DNA of 64,000 bases. It comes from an uncultured Angelakisella sp. Its GTDB lineage: Bacteria > Bacillota > Clostridia > Oscillospirales > Ruminococcaceae. The DNA lies in NCBI GenBank assembly GCA_934524965.1, contig CAKSYU010000006.1, positions 6,323-70,322 on the forward strand. The letters run 5' to 3'. How positions within the stretch are numbered: position 1 is the first letter of the stretch; each line of letters starts with the position of its first letter. Below the pieces are notes generated by a model. It did not search any database, had not been told where the DNA came from, and saw only the letters and a list, made by a program, of their open reading frames with translations. The position numbers and the translations under genes were made by a program. Of this stretch, positions 18,119 through 26,557 are shown piece after piece.

Positions 18119-18157
18119 CCCGACAGCGGAGCATCCCTCCCCTGTCGGATAATTTTT
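18119..18157 (-). terminator. Terminator downstream of dxs
   Basis: The stem CCGACAG (18120-18126) with CTGTCGG (18142-18148) is followed on the minus strand by GTAAATTTTTTT and on the plus strand by ATAATTTTT, so it can stop transcription from either side. It overlaps the dxs stop region and ends the MEP operon. Confidence 0.7.
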
Positions 18158-20033
18158 ATGTCTCTATTGTTTTTTGTTTATCCAGCCTCTCGCGGACTGC
18201 CTGCCGCAGCCCCGCGGCGTCCAGCCCCATGCGGTGCAGCAGCTCTCGCCGCTTGCCGTGGTAGATCCATCGGCCTGGAAGTGCCAGCACATGCACCGGT
18301 GTCCGGCTCTCCCGCTCCGTGGCAAACTGCTGTAATAGGCTCCCCAGCCCGCCGATGGCAGCGGCCTCCTCGTACACCAAAAGCGGCTTGCCCTCCGCCA
18401 GCAGTTCGGTCATCATCTCCTCGTCAAAGGGCTTCAGGAAGCGGGCATTCACCAGCCCCATCTCAATGCCGTCCATCGCCAGCAGACGGCGCGCTTCCTC
18501 CGCCTCCCCCACAAAATCCCCGTAGGAGATCACGGTCACTTCGCCCTCATGCAGCCGCTCCCAGCGTCCCACCGGCAGCGGCTCTGTGGAAAGGGGCTGC
18601 TCCGGCACGGTATTTTTGCTGTACCGCAGCAAGAAAGGGCTGTCCATGGTAAATCCGGTCGCAAGCAGTCGGGCGCTCTCAGCGGCGTCCTTGCCCTGCG
18701 CCAGCGTGATATCGGGAATGGGCAGCAGCAGCGAAACATCAAAGATGCCCTGATGCGAAACGCCGTCCTCCCCGATGACGCCGCAGCGGTCGATGCCCAC
18801 TACCACAGCGCCGCCCATGCGGGCAATGTCATGGTTGACCTGATCGTACCCCCGCTGCAAAAATGTGGAGTAGATGGTCACGAAGGGCTTCATGCCGCTT
18901 AAAGCCAGCGCGTTTGCCAGCACCAGCGCGTGCTCCTCGGCAATGCCCGCGTCAATAAACCGCTTCGGATATTTCCTCGCAAATTCCGTTAAATGTGCGC
19001 CGGTCGTCATCGCCGGCGTGATCGCATAAATCCGCTCGTCTTTTGCTGCCAACGCCAGCAGCGCCGTGCTCACCGCCTTGCCGGGCGTTGTGCCGCTCGC
19101 AGCAGATTGCCGTCCGCTCTGCGCGTCAAAGGCGCCCACGCCGTGCCACAGTCCGTCAGGGTCATCAGTGCAGTAGCCGCAGCCGTGTCCCTTTTCGGTG
19201 ACAACATGCAGCAGCACCGGCTTTTCCGCTTCTTTCGCCACCCGCAAAAAGGCGTCCAGCTCCCCCAAATCGTGTCCGTCCACCGGACCGTAGTAGGTAA
19301 TGCCCATCTCCTCAAACAGCGCGCCGTCCCGCAGGTACAGCCGTTTCAGGTCTTCCTTCACCTGCTCCACACCGTGCACCATGGCGTCCCCCACCACAGG
19401 GATACGCCGCAGCGCCGCCTTGGTACGGCTTTTGGCACTGCGGTAGCCGCGGTGCAGTCGGATACGCTCCAGCGAATTATGCAAAGCGCCCACATTGGCG
19501 CTGATGCTCATGCGGTTGTCATTCAGAATAATGATCAGCGGCTTTTGGTAGTCCCCGATGTGGTTGAGCGCCTCGTAGGAAAGCCCGTTACCAAGCGCAC
19601 CGTCCCCGACCACCGCCACCACCGCATTCTTTTCACCCTTCGCCTCCCGCGCCATAGCAAAGCCCAGCGCCGCCGAAAGCGCCGTTCCCGCATGACCGCC
19701 CTCATAGCAGTCGTGGGGACTTTCGCTGCGGCACTGGAAGCCGGAAAGCCCGTCGGTGCAGCGCAGCGTGCCAAATTCCGCCGCCCGACCGGTCAGCAGC
19801 TTATGGGTATAGCACTGGTGCCCCACATCAAAGATGATCTTATCCTCGGGGCTGTGAAAGACGCGGTGCAGCGCCACCGTCAGCTCCACCAATCCCAGAT
19901 TGGAGGAAAGATGTCCGCCGGTGTGCGAAACGCTCTCTATGATAAACTCCCGCAGCTCTCCGCACAGCTTCCGGAGCTCTTTCTCGTCCAGATTTTGCAG
20001 AAAAGCAGGGTCTTTGATCTCACTTACATTCAT
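18156..20033 (-). CDS. dxs: 1-deoxy-D-xylulose-5-phosphate synthase
   Basis: A 625-residue thiamine-diphosphate enzyme that condenses pyruvate and glyceraldehyde-3-phosphate, the first committed step of the MEP isoprenoid pathway. The thiamine-diphosphate motif GDGALGNG...NDN, the early HTGGHLSSNLG segment, and the transketolase-type region with GIAEEHALVLANALAL and GVSHQGIFD are all present. Length matches Dxs. Its ATG directly follows the TGA of ispD with no spacer, so translation is probably coupled. It is the last gene of the dxr-ispF-ispE-ispD-dxs cluster and is followed by a hairpin terminator. Confidence 0.97.
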   Translation of the reverse strand: MNVSEIKDPAFLQNLDEKELRKLCGELREFIIESVSHTGGHLSSNLGLVELTVALHRVFHSPEDKIIFDVGHQCYTHKLLTGRAAEFGTLRCTDGLSGFQCRSESPHDCYEGGHAGTALSAALGFAMAREAKGEKNAVVAVVGDGALGNGLSYEALNHIGDYQKPLIIILNDNRMSISANVGALHNSLERIRLHRGYRSAKSRTKAALRRIPVVGDAMVHGVEQVKEDLKRLYLRDGALFEEMGITYYGPVDGHDLGELDAFLRVAKEAEKPVLLHVVTEKGHGCGYCTDDPDGLWHGVGAFDAQSGRQSAASGTTPGKAVSTALLALAAKDERIYAITPAMTTGAHLTEFARKYPKRFIDAGIAEEHALVLANALALSGMKPFVTIYSTFLQRGYDQVNHDIARMGGAVVVGIDRCGVIGEDGVSHQGIFDVSLLLPIPDITLAQGKDAAESARLLATGFTMDSPFLLRYSKNTVPEQPLSTEPLPVGRWERLHEGEVTVISYGDFVGEAEEARRLLAMDGIEMGLVNARFLKPFDEEMMTELLAEGKPLLVYEEAAAIGGLGSLLQQFATERESRTPVHVLALPGRWIYHGKRRELLHRMGLDAAGLRQAVRERLDKQKTIET

Positions 20034-20711
20034 TCACTCGGTTCCTTTTCCAAGGTAAAATTCCGCCAGCTCCCGGTCCTCCGGCGTCGTGATCTTCAGG
20101 TTGCGGTAACTGCCCGCCACCAGCTTTACCCGCCGTCCGGCACGCTCCAGCAGCATGCAGTCATCGGTCACGGTCTCCCGCTCGGTCAGGGCGCGGTGCA
20201 GCGCCAGCAGTTCCTCCCGCCGGAATGCCTGCGGCGTCTGAACAAGCCATGTCCGGCTGCGGTCGGTCGTCCCCACAACCATTTCGTTTTCGTCCGCCAG
20301 CTTTACGGTATCGCGGCTGGGCACCGCAAGGGTCGCGCCGTCCGCCTGCTCCAGCGCCGCCAGACAGTCTGCCAGCATCGCCGCAGTCACTAAAGGGCGA
20401 GCCCCGTCATGGATCAGCACTATCTCGCACCGCGCTGCTTCCAATGCGTTTTTCACCGAATCCGCACGGTCTGCCCCGCCGGTCACTACCGTCACCGGCT
20501 TTTGGGGACATAGCGCCGCTGCAAGCTCCCGCAGGAGAGTCTCCTCCCCTGCTCTTGCAGCCAGCACAACTTCTTCCACCAGCGGGCTTTGCAGAAACAC
20601 CCGCAGACTGTACTCCAGTACCGGCCGCCCGCATAGCTTCGCCAGCGTCTTGTTCCCCCCGGTGCCGTAGCGGGTGCTGCTGCCTCCCGCCAGTATGATT
20701 CCGCTTACCAT
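20034..20711 (-). CDS. ispD: 2-C-methyl-D-erythritol 4-phosphate cytidylyltransferase
   Basis: A 225-residue nucleotidyltransferase converting MEP plus CTP to CDP-ME. The N-terminal glycine-rich CTP loop reads IILAGGSSTRYG and is followed by a conserved Lys in NKTLAKLCGRPVLEYSL. The VLIHDGARPLV segment with metal-binding Asp and the C-terminal LVQTPQAFRREELLAL with TDDCMLLE are diagnostic of IspD. The start at 20711 is preceded by AAGGAG at nine bases. The frame runs 43 codons further upstream but those residues are not IspD-like. It is 118 bp downstream of ispE. Confidence 0.95.
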   Translation of the reverse strand: MVSGIILAGGSSTRYGTGGNKTLAKLCGRPVLEYSLRVFLQSPLVEEVVLAARAGEETLLRELAAALCPQKPVTVVTGGADRADSVKNALEAARCEIVLIHDGARPLVTAAMLADCLAALEQADGATLAVPSRDTVKLADENEMVVGTTDRSRTWLVQTPQAFRREELLALHRALTERETVTDDCMLLERAGRRVKLVAGSYRNLKITTPEDRELAEFYLGKGTE

Positions 20712-20829
20712 GGCTTCGCTCTCCTTTTTCCGCGGCGGTCGCTCTCCGCTTTGTCTCGGGTCGGCCTCCGCGGCTGCGCCGGTCGCCCGACTCTCGCCCG
20801 CTCCGCGCGCCCGCCGCTCATATTCCCTT

Positions 20830-21675
20830 TTAACCCACACTGCGGCAATATACCGCCCAACGGGTCTGTCTCAGCCGCTCCGCTGCTGCTTTTGCCGCTG
20901 CTTCGGTAGGGTAAATGCCAAATATCGCACTGCCGCTGCCTGTCATCAGCGCCGCCAGCGCGCCGCTTTGCCGCAGCTCCCGGTGAATTATTTCCAGCTC
21001 CGGCAGGGCGGTCACTTCCTCAAACACATTGTAAAGGCTGCCGCACAGCCCCGCAAGGTCTCCCGCTGCCAGCGCTTCGGAGGCTTCCTTTGCCGTAAAG
21101 CGCTGCCGCAGCCGGTCGCCCAGTTCATCAATGCGGCGGTACATCGCCGGTGTGGAGCAGCCCGCGGCGGGCTTCGTCAGCACAAAGTGCAGCGGCAACC
21201 GGCTTTCCACCGGCTGCAATATCTCCCCGATACCGGTTGCGATCGCCGTCCCGCCGTTTACGCAGAACGGCACATCGGCGCCCAGCTCCGCTGCAAGAGA
21301 GGAAAGCCGCTCGCTTTCCAGCCCCAGCCCGTACAGCCGGTTCATGCCGCGCAGATAAGCGGCTGCGTCCGCACTGCCGCCGCCCAGCCCCGCCTCGGTG
21401 GGGATATTCTTTTCCAGCGTCACGGCAACACCCCCAAGGTTCGGGAATTCTCTCCGCAGCAGCCGGTCGGCGCGGGTAATAATATTCTCCCCTGCCGGTA
21501 TCTTCTCCACATCGTTCAGCGTAAAGCCGGTCTCCCGCCGCTCCAGAACCAGCCGGTCGCACAGGCTGATGCTCTGGAACAGCGACTGTATGGTGTGGTA
21601 GCCGTCTGCCCGTCGTCCGGTGACCGCCAGCGTTAGGTTCAGCTTGGCGTATGCCGTCTCCTCCACTCTCTGCAT
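20830..21675 (-). CDS. ispE: 4-diphosphocytidyl-2-C-methyl-D-erythritol kinase
   Basis: A 281-residue GHMP kinase that phosphorylates CDP-ME. Near the N-terminus AYAKLNLTLAVTGRRADGYHTIQSLF carries the substrate-binding Lys and Asp-Gly-Tyr-His signature. The ATP loop reads PTEAGLGGGSADAAAYLRG, and LMTGSGSAIFG near the C-terminus is GHMP motif 3. The ATG at 21675 is only two bases after the ispF stop, so the genes are translationally coupled. An upstream in-frame extension to 21945 overlaps ispF and was rejected. Confidence 0.96.
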   Translation of the reverse strand: MQRVEETAYAKLNLTLAVTGRRADGYHTIQSLFQSISLCDRLVLERRETGFTLNDVEKIPAGENIITRADRLLRREFPNLGGVAVTLEKNIPTEAGLGGGSADAAAYLRGMNRLYGLGLESERLSSLAAELGADVPFCVNGGTAIATGIGEILQPVESRLPLHFVLTKPAAGCSTPAMYRRIDELGDRLRQRFTAKEASEALAAGDLAGLCGSLYNVFEEVTALPELEIIHRELRQSGALAALMTGSGSAIFGIYPTEAAAKAAAERLRQTRWAVYCRSVG

Positions 21676-21677
21676 GG

Positions 21678-22142
21678 TCAGTCCTCCACCGTCAGGATAC
21701 ACAGCACTGAAATGCCCAGTCCCCGCCCGCAGTTGGTCAGTCCCTCGCCGCTGGTGGCGGTAATGCCCACCTGCTGTGGCTGAATGTTCAGCAGTCCGGC
21801 AATGCTCTCCCGCATGGTGGGGATCATCGGGCTGATCTTGGGGTGCATGCACTCGATGGAAACGCTGAGGTGGGAGATTCTCCCCTCCAGCGATTTCAGC
21901 GCCTCCCGCAGATACTCCGCCGAATTTGTGATCCCGCTTCGGCACATCTCATCGGCGACCGCCCCCAGTATATTGCGGCAGCTGATGCCGGAAATTGCGT
22001 TGGTGATGGCGTGCAGCACCACATCGCCGTCGCTGTTGGCACTCAGCCCCTGTTCCTCTGGGAACAGCACCCCACCTAAGATCAACGGTTTGTCGTAATC
22101 TTTCTCAAAGCGGTGACTGTCCTGCCCGATCGCTGCCCTCAT
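21678..22142 (-). CDS. ispF: 2-C-methyl-D-erythritol 2,4-cyclodiphosphate synthase
   Basis: A 154-residue enzyme that cyclises CDP-ME 2-phosphate with loss of CMP; it normally works as a trimer with a zinc ion. The metal ligands Asp8 and His10 (QDSH) and the second His in SDGDVVLHAITNAI are visible, and the C-terminal TTSGEGL-type loop reads ATSGEGLTNCGRG. Length is standard. It starts four bases after the dxr stop and ends two bases before ispE, in the middle of the MEP cluster. Confidence 0.97.
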   Translation of the reverse strand: MRAAIGQDSHRFEKDYDKPLILGGVLFPEEQGLSANSDGDVVLHAITNAISGISCRNILGAVADEMCRSGITNSAEYLREALKSLEGRISHLSVSIECMHPKISPMIPTMRESIAGLLNIQPQQVGITATSGEGLTNCGRGLGISVLCILTVED

Positions 22143-22146
22143 GCCG

Positions 22147-23289
22147 TCACCTCGTTTTCTGTATCCATTCTTCGGTCTGACGCCGAATCTCGCCGTCCAG
22201 CGCCAGCACCTCGTCTATGCTGTTCATCTCGTGGGCGGCGTGCCGCTCCAGCATTGCCTCCACCCCGCGCGGGATATCGGTAAACCGTACCTCTCCTGCC
22301 AAAAAGCGTGCCACCAGTACCTCGTTGGCAGCATTCAGCACCACCTGCGCGCTGTGTCCGGCGCACGCGGCTTCCGTCGCCAGCCGCAGACAGGGGAACT
22401 TCCCGCAATCCGGCTTTTGGAACTCCAGCGCCTTCATCGCAAAGATATCCAGCCGGTGGGGCGCCGGCATGCGCTCGGGATAGGAGAGTGCATATGCAAT
22501 CGGGATTTCCATATCCGGCGGTGCAAGGTTTGCCATGATGCTGCCGTCACAGAATTCCACCATCGAGTGAACGATGCTTTGCCTGTGAACGACCACCTGC
22601 ACCTTTTCCACCGGCACATCAAAGAGCCACCGTGCCTCGATAATCTCGAAGCCCTTGTTCATCATGGTGGCGCTGTCTATTGTAATTTTGGGGCCCATCT
22701 TCCATGTGGGGTGCCGCAGTGCCTCCTCCGGCGTGATGTCTTCTGTGATCTCTTTCTCAAAAAACGGACCTCCGGAGGCGGTCAGCAATATACGCTCGAT
22801 CTCGGCGCGGTTTTCTCCCCGCAGGCACTGCATGATGGCGCTGTGCTCGCTGTCCACGGTCAGCAGCGCGGCGCCGCACTGCCTTGCCGCCTCCATCACC
22901 AGCCTGCCGCCAGTCACCAGCACTTCCTTGTTGGCAAGCGCCACCGTTTTGCCGCTGCGGATCATGTTCCATGTCGGGCGAAGTCCCGCCACTCCCACCA
23001 GTGCCGAAACACCGGTATCAAAGTCGGTCAGGCGGCTCACCTGCTCCATGCCGTCCGTGCCCCAGTAAATATCCAGATTCGGGAACAGTCCGCGCAGCGT
23101 TTCGGCGTCCCTTTCCTCGATGATATATACATGCCGGGGAGAAAATTCCTGTATCTGCCCAATCAGACGTTCCAGATTGTGACCCGCCGTAAGGATCGAA
23201 ACCCCGAAGCGCAAACGCTCCCGACGCACCACATTCAGAGTGCTGCACCCAATGGAGCCGGTGCTGCCGAAAATGGCAAGCTCTTTCAT
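22147..23289 (-). CDS. dxr: 1-deoxy-D-xylulose 5-phosphate reductoisomerase
   Basis: A 380-residue NADPH enzyme that rearranges and reduces DXP to MEP. The Rossmann motif GSTGSIG (residues 8-14), the VDSEHSA metal/substrate segment, the LLTASGGPFF flexible loop and WKMGPKITIDSATMMNKG are all diagnostic. Length is normal. It is the first gene of the MEP cluster, with AAAAGGGGAG before the ATG and an extended -10 promoter about 45 bp upstream. Interestingly the operon puts the second pathway step first and the first step (dxs) last. Confidence 0.97.
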   Translation of the reverse strand: MKELAIFGSTGSIGCSTLNVVRRERLRFGVSILTAGHNLERLIGQIQEFSPRHVYIIEERDAETLRGLFPNLDIYWGTDGMEQVSRLTDFDTGVSALVGVAGLRPTWNMIRSGKTVALANKEVLVTGGRLVMEAARQCGAALLTVDSEHSAIMQCLRGENRAEIERILLTASGGPFFEKEITEDITPEEALRHPTWKMGPKITIDSATMMNKGFEIIEARWLFDVPVEKVQVVVHRQSIVHSMVEFCDGSIMANLAPPDMEIPIAYALSYPERMPAPHRLDIFAMKALEFQKPDCGKFPCLRLATEAACAGHSAQVVLNAANEVLVARFLAGEVRFTDIPRGVEAMLERHAAHEMNSIDEVLALDGEIRRQTEEWIQKTR

Positions 23290-23333
23290 CTTCTGTCTCC
23301 CCTTTTGTTTGCAAGCTTTTGTCTTGATTTTTT

Positions 23334-23363
23334 ATTGTACCACATATACTTGCTTCAGCGCAA
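23334..23363 (-). promoter_or_regulatory. Promoter of the MEP operon
   Basis: On the minus strand TTGCGC (23358-23363), an 18-bp spacer and TACAAT (23334-23339) preceded by TGTGG form an extended -10 promoter. The same TGG-TACAAT core recurs before pcrA (33171) and before the barnase gene (47774). Confidence 0.6.
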
Positions 23364-23379
23364 CTGCGGTGTGCTTCTT

Positions 23380-23460
23380 CGCCCGCAGGGCAAGCCGCCT
23401 GCGGCGGCTTCGGCGGTCTGCGACCGCCGGCTCCGGCTGCGCCGGAGCGCCCTGCGGGCG
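23380..23460. repeat. 81-bp cloverleaf-like palindrome array
   Basis: A perfect 12-bp outer stem, CGCCCGCAGGGC (23380-23391) with GCCCTGCGGGCG (23449-23460), encloses three hairpins: 23394-23408 (GCCGCC/GGCGGC), 23411-23429 (CGGCGGT/ACCGCCG) and 23430-23448 (GCTCCGGC/GCCGGAGC). Each loop, and the right outer arm, is centred on TGC or CTGCG, giving four evenly spaced CTGC cores. It lies just upstream of the dxr promoter and is non-coding. It looks like a compound repetitive palindrome; its function is unknown. Confidence 0.75.
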
Positions 23461-23532
23461 TCCCGCCGTTCTTCCCTCGCCTTCCATGCCAAAAGCGGCA
23501 AGGCATACCGCCCCGCCGCCTTGTATTCGGGT

Positions 23533-24225
23533 TTATTCCGTTACGGGACGGATAATGCCCATTGGAGTCTGCTCATGGCTCTGCCCCAGCGGATTATCCC
23601 GCAGGATCGCCGCCATCAGTCCGCGGTCGGTAGAAAGAGGCGCCGCGCCCATAATGACCCCACCGATATCATTGATATCGGTGATCAGCACCGGCTTACC
23701 CAGCGCGGCATAGATCTCCGCCGCCACCCGATCGGGGTTTTCGGGGCCCAGCACCACATACTCATTGTAGGGCGGCAGGGTACAATCACAAGGCCCGTCA
23801 ATAGAGCGTGCCTTTTCGCCCGCTACCTTATAGAACCACCCGCGAATCCCAAACAGCTTGCCCACCGCGGAAACGGCTGCCGCCACTAAGATACGGAAGG
23901 TTCCGCACTCCCGCAGCGCCATCTCCATCGTCTCCGGAATGCCCAGTCCAATACCGTAGGGCGTCTTGAGAACAAACTTTGAAAGGAACTTCGCCAGCGG
24001 ACGAGGCTTAATGTCCTTCATCGGGATCGCGCGCTTCTGGGTGCAGGCGACCGCCTTTTCGGTGATGAAAAGCGTATCCCCCTCCTGCATTTCGGGGGCA
24101 GCGTACTTCATCACCACATCAACGATGCGGTCGGCGTCGGTGATGACGTGCGTTTTGATGCACAGGCGACGGTACTTTTTACCCTCCACCTCTATGATCT
24201 CATTTTTTCCGGGATTGACTACCAT
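23533..24225 (-). CDS. CofE-like F420-0:gamma-glutamyl ligase family protein
   Basis: A 230-residue protein resembling the COG1478 family. Recognisable pieces are TDADRIVDVVMKYAAPEMQEGDTLFITEKAVAC near the N-terminus, and VLITDINDIGGVIMGAA with the conserved Asp/Gly loop in the second half. In methanogens and actinobacteria CofE adds glutamate to coenzyme F420, but clostridial homologues occur without other F420 genes, and none are seen here. The true acceptor is therefore unknown. The start at 24225 follows GGAG by five bases. The gene is separated from manA by a 94-bp gap containing a hairpin. Confidence 0.75.
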   Translation of the reverse strand: MVVNPGKNEIIEVEGKKYRRLCIKTHVITDADRIVDVVMKYAAPEMQEGDTLFITEKAVACTQKRAIPMKDIKPRPLAKFLSKFVLKTPYGIGLGIPETMEMALRECGTFRILVAAAVSAVGKLFGIRGWFYKVAGEKARSIDGPCDCTLPPYNEYVVLGPENPDRVAAEIYAALGKPVLITDINDIGGVIMGAAPLSTDRGLMAAILRDNPLGQSHEQTPMGIIRPVTE

Positions 24226-24254
24226 CTGCTCTCCGTCCTCTCTCTTTGCCCATT

Positions 24255-24279
24255 GTCTGCCGCTTTTTAGGCGGCAGAC
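24255..24279. other. Hairpin between manA and cofE-like gene
   Basis: The stem GTCTGCCGC (24255-24263) with GCGGCAGAC (24271-24279) has a 7-base loop. On the plus strand it is followed by CCGCTTTTTTA; on the coding (minus) strand no T-run follows. It may attenuate antisense transcription or mark an mRNA boundary. Confidence 0.4.
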
Positions 24280-24319
24280 CCGCTTTTTTATGCGCACTAT
24301 TATAGCACTGTCTTTTCCC

Positions 24320-25267
24320 TCATACAATACTTTCAATACTTTCGCTCAGATAATAGCACAGCGCCGTCACCTCACCGCTAAGGTGCCAGTCACCGGCGTC
24401 CGCGGGTAAAAACACGCACTCTCCGGCACGGAGCTTCTTTGTCTCGCCGCCGCAGCGCAGCTCGCCCTCCCCCGCTGTCCCCAGCAGGGCGGCAAAGCTG
24501 CCGCCGTCACAGCAGTCCGCGACGTCATTCCGCAGCAGGTCCACCGTAAAGCACCGGTGCCGCCCCAGGTGCCCGCCAAAGTTCCAATTCCGCTCCACCG
24601 GCGCGGGGTTCAGCACCGCCAGCGCCTTTTCGGTGTGCAGGGGACGGGGCTTGCCGTCCGCACCCAGCCGTCCGTAATCATACAGCCGGTAGGTCACATT
24701 GGAATTCTGCTGGATCTCCGCTATCACCATACCCGCTCCGATGGCATGGACGGTTCCCGGCGGGATATAGAACACATCGCCCGCCTTGACCGGCACCCGC
24801 CGCAGCAGGTCGGTCAGCGTGTTTTCCCGCAGCCCCCGCTCGATCTCCTCTTTCGTCACCGGTCGGGCAAAGCCGTAGTACAGCGCGGCGTCGGGGGCTG
24901 CCTCCAACACCACCCACATCTCCGCCTTGCCGTTCTGGTGCTCCACCCGATGGGCATAGTCGTCATCGGGGTGCACCTGCACCGAAAGATCCTTCGCCGC
25001 GTCGATGAGCTTCACCAGCATCGGGAATTCCGCAAACGCCTCGCACCGCGTCCCGAAGAAGTTTCCATCATACTGTTTTGCCGCCTCCGGCAATGACATG
25101 CCCTCCATTTCACCCTCGGCAAGACGGCTTATACCGTCGGGGTGGCAGGAGAGCACCCATGCCTCCGCCAGCGGTTCGCAGTCGCTTTCGATGTGATATT
25201 TCTCCCGCAGCAGCTCGCCGCCCCACAGGTAATCCTTGCAGGCGGGCTTCAGCTTCCACATCGGCAT
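24320..25267 (-). CDS. manA: Mannose-6-phosphate isomerase, class I
   Basis: A 315-residue cupin-fold zinc enzyme interconverting mannose-6-phosphate and fructose-6-phosphate. It opens with KPACKDYLWGG, as in short Firmicute ManA proteins. The metal-binding segment LSVQVHPDDDYAHRVE, with QxHPDD, is present, and GDVFYIPPGTVHAIGAGMVIAEIQQNSNVTYRLYDYGR carries the further His and Glu ligands and catalytic Arg. GGGAGG precedes the ATG. It supplies the fructose-6-P/mannose-6-P branch for glycolysis or cell-envelope sugars. Confidence 0.96.
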   Translation of the reverse strand: MPMWKLKPACKDYLWGGELLREKYHIESDCEPLAEAWVLSCHPDGISRLAEGEMEGMSLPEAAKQYDGNFFGTRCEAFAEFPMLVKLIDAAKDLSVQVHPDDDYAHRVEHQNGKAEMWVVLEAAPDAALYYGFARPVTKEEIERGLRENTLTDLLRRVPVKAGDVFYIPPGTVHAIGAGMVIAEIQQNSNVTYRLYDYGRLGADGKPRPLHTEKALAVLNPAPVERNWNFGGHLGRHRCFTVDLLRNDVADCCDGGSFAALLGTAGEGELRCGGETKKLRAGECVFLPADAGDWHLSGEVTALCYYLSESIESIV

Positions 25268-25305
25268 GTTGCTTCCTCCCCCGCGGTCATTGTTTTTCCG
25301 TTTAA

Positions 25306-26538
25306 TTATTCCGTTACTGCCATGCGCAGCAGCGTTCCCTCCGGCAGCGCCTCGGGGTAATCCATCATAAAGGGCGCGGCGGCGTGCGGAACGCTCTCCA
25401 CCGCCTCACCCACGCCATTGTAAAGCCCCGTCGGGGTAAATTTCCGTACGCCCCGCAGCGGCAGCACCAGTTCCAGCGGCTGCCCCACGGCAAATTTGTT
25501 GCGCTGTACGCACAGCAGGCGGTGGTGTTCGGCATCGTAGCCGGTCACAATACCCGCCACCTCCCAGCGGCGGATATACCCGCCGCTTTCATAACACTGC
25601 CCGTTTTCCGGCGCGCCGAACAGAAAGCCCGTGGTGTAGTCACGGTGACTCACCTTGGTCACTTCCTCCCGCAGCTCCACAGGACAGATATAGTGTTCGG
25701 GATCTTTCCACATTAGGTCGGTGGCGGCACGGTAGGCTCCCGCCGTCACCGCCGTGTAGTAGGCGGATTTTGCCCGTCCCTCGATCTTGAAGGAGTGAAC
25801 CCCCGCCTTCGCCAGCTTATCCAGGTGCTCGATCAGGCACAGGTCCTTGGCGTTCATGATATAGCTGAACCCGCCGTCCTCCTCCACCGGATAGAACTGG
25901 TTGGGGCGCTTTTCCTCCATCAGGGCATATTTCCAGCGGCAGGGCTGGGTGCAGGCGCCGCGGTTGGCGTCCCGTCCGGTCAGGTACTGCGAAAGCAGGC
26001 ACCTGCCGGAAAAGCTCACGCACATCGCCCCGTGAACAAAAACCTCCACGTCCAGCTCCTGCGGGATACGGCTGCACAGCCCCTCTATTTCGGTCAGCGG
26101 CAGCTCCCGTGCCAGCACCACCCGCTTGGCGCCCAGCCGGTGCAGCTCGGTAGCGGTCAGCCAGTTGGTCACGCCCGCCTGGGTCGAGATATGCAGCTCC
26201 ATATCCGGCACGATGCGGTGCGCCGCCATCAGCACGCCCATATCGCTGATGATGAGGGCGTCCACCCCCATCTCCCGCACCTCGGCAAGGTATCGGGGCA
26301 GCAGGTCTACCTCTCCGTTATTCAGCAGGGTGTTGCAGGTCAGGTAAAGGCGTTTGCCGTAGCTGTGGGTCAGCTTGACCGCCTCCGCCAGCTCCTCCTG
26401 CGTAAAGCTCTTGGTGCCGGCGCGCATATTAAACAGCTTCCCGCCGAGATACACCGCGTCCGCGCCGAAGCGCAGCGCCGCCTCCAGTCGTTCCCTGTCT
26501 CCCGCCGGCAGCAGAACCTCCGGTTTGTTTTTTGTCAT
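25306..26538 (-). CDS. U32 family peptidase-like protein
   Basis: A 410-residue protein of the PrtC/YegQ/TrhP group. The N-terminal barrel begins EVLLPAGDRERLEAALRFGADAVYLGG. The U32 signature is EVFVHGAMCVSFSGRCLLSQYLTGRDANRGACTQPCRWKY, with the conserved cysteine set. Members once called collagenase-like proteases are now mostly linked to prephenate-dependent 5-hydroxyuridine formation in tRNA or to rRNA hydroxylation; which activity applies here is not decidable. It is 19 bp downstream of the DJ-1 gene and 38 bp upstream of manA. Confidence 0.92.
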   Translation of the reverse strand: MTKNKPEVLLPAGDRERLEAALRFGADAVYLGGKLFNMRAGTKSFTQEELAEAVKLTHSYGKRLYLTCNTLLNNGEVDLLPRYLAEVREMGVDALIISDMGVLMAAHRIVPDMELHISTQAGVTNWLTATELHRLGAKRVVLARELPLTEIEGLCSRIPQELDVEVFVHGAMCVSFSGRCLLSQYLTGRDANRGACTQPCRWKYALMEEKRPNQFYPVEEDGGFSYIMNAKDLCLIEHLDKLAKAGVHSFKIEGRAKSAYYTAVTAGAYRAATDLMWKDPEHYICPVELREEVTKVSHRDYTTGFLFGAPENGQCYESGGYIRRWEVAGIVTGYDAEHHRLLCVQRNKFAVGQPLELVLPLRGVRKFTPTGLYNGVGEAVESVPHAAAPFMMDYPEALPEGTLLRMAVTE

Positions 26539-26557
26539 CGTGTAAAGTTCTCTCCTT

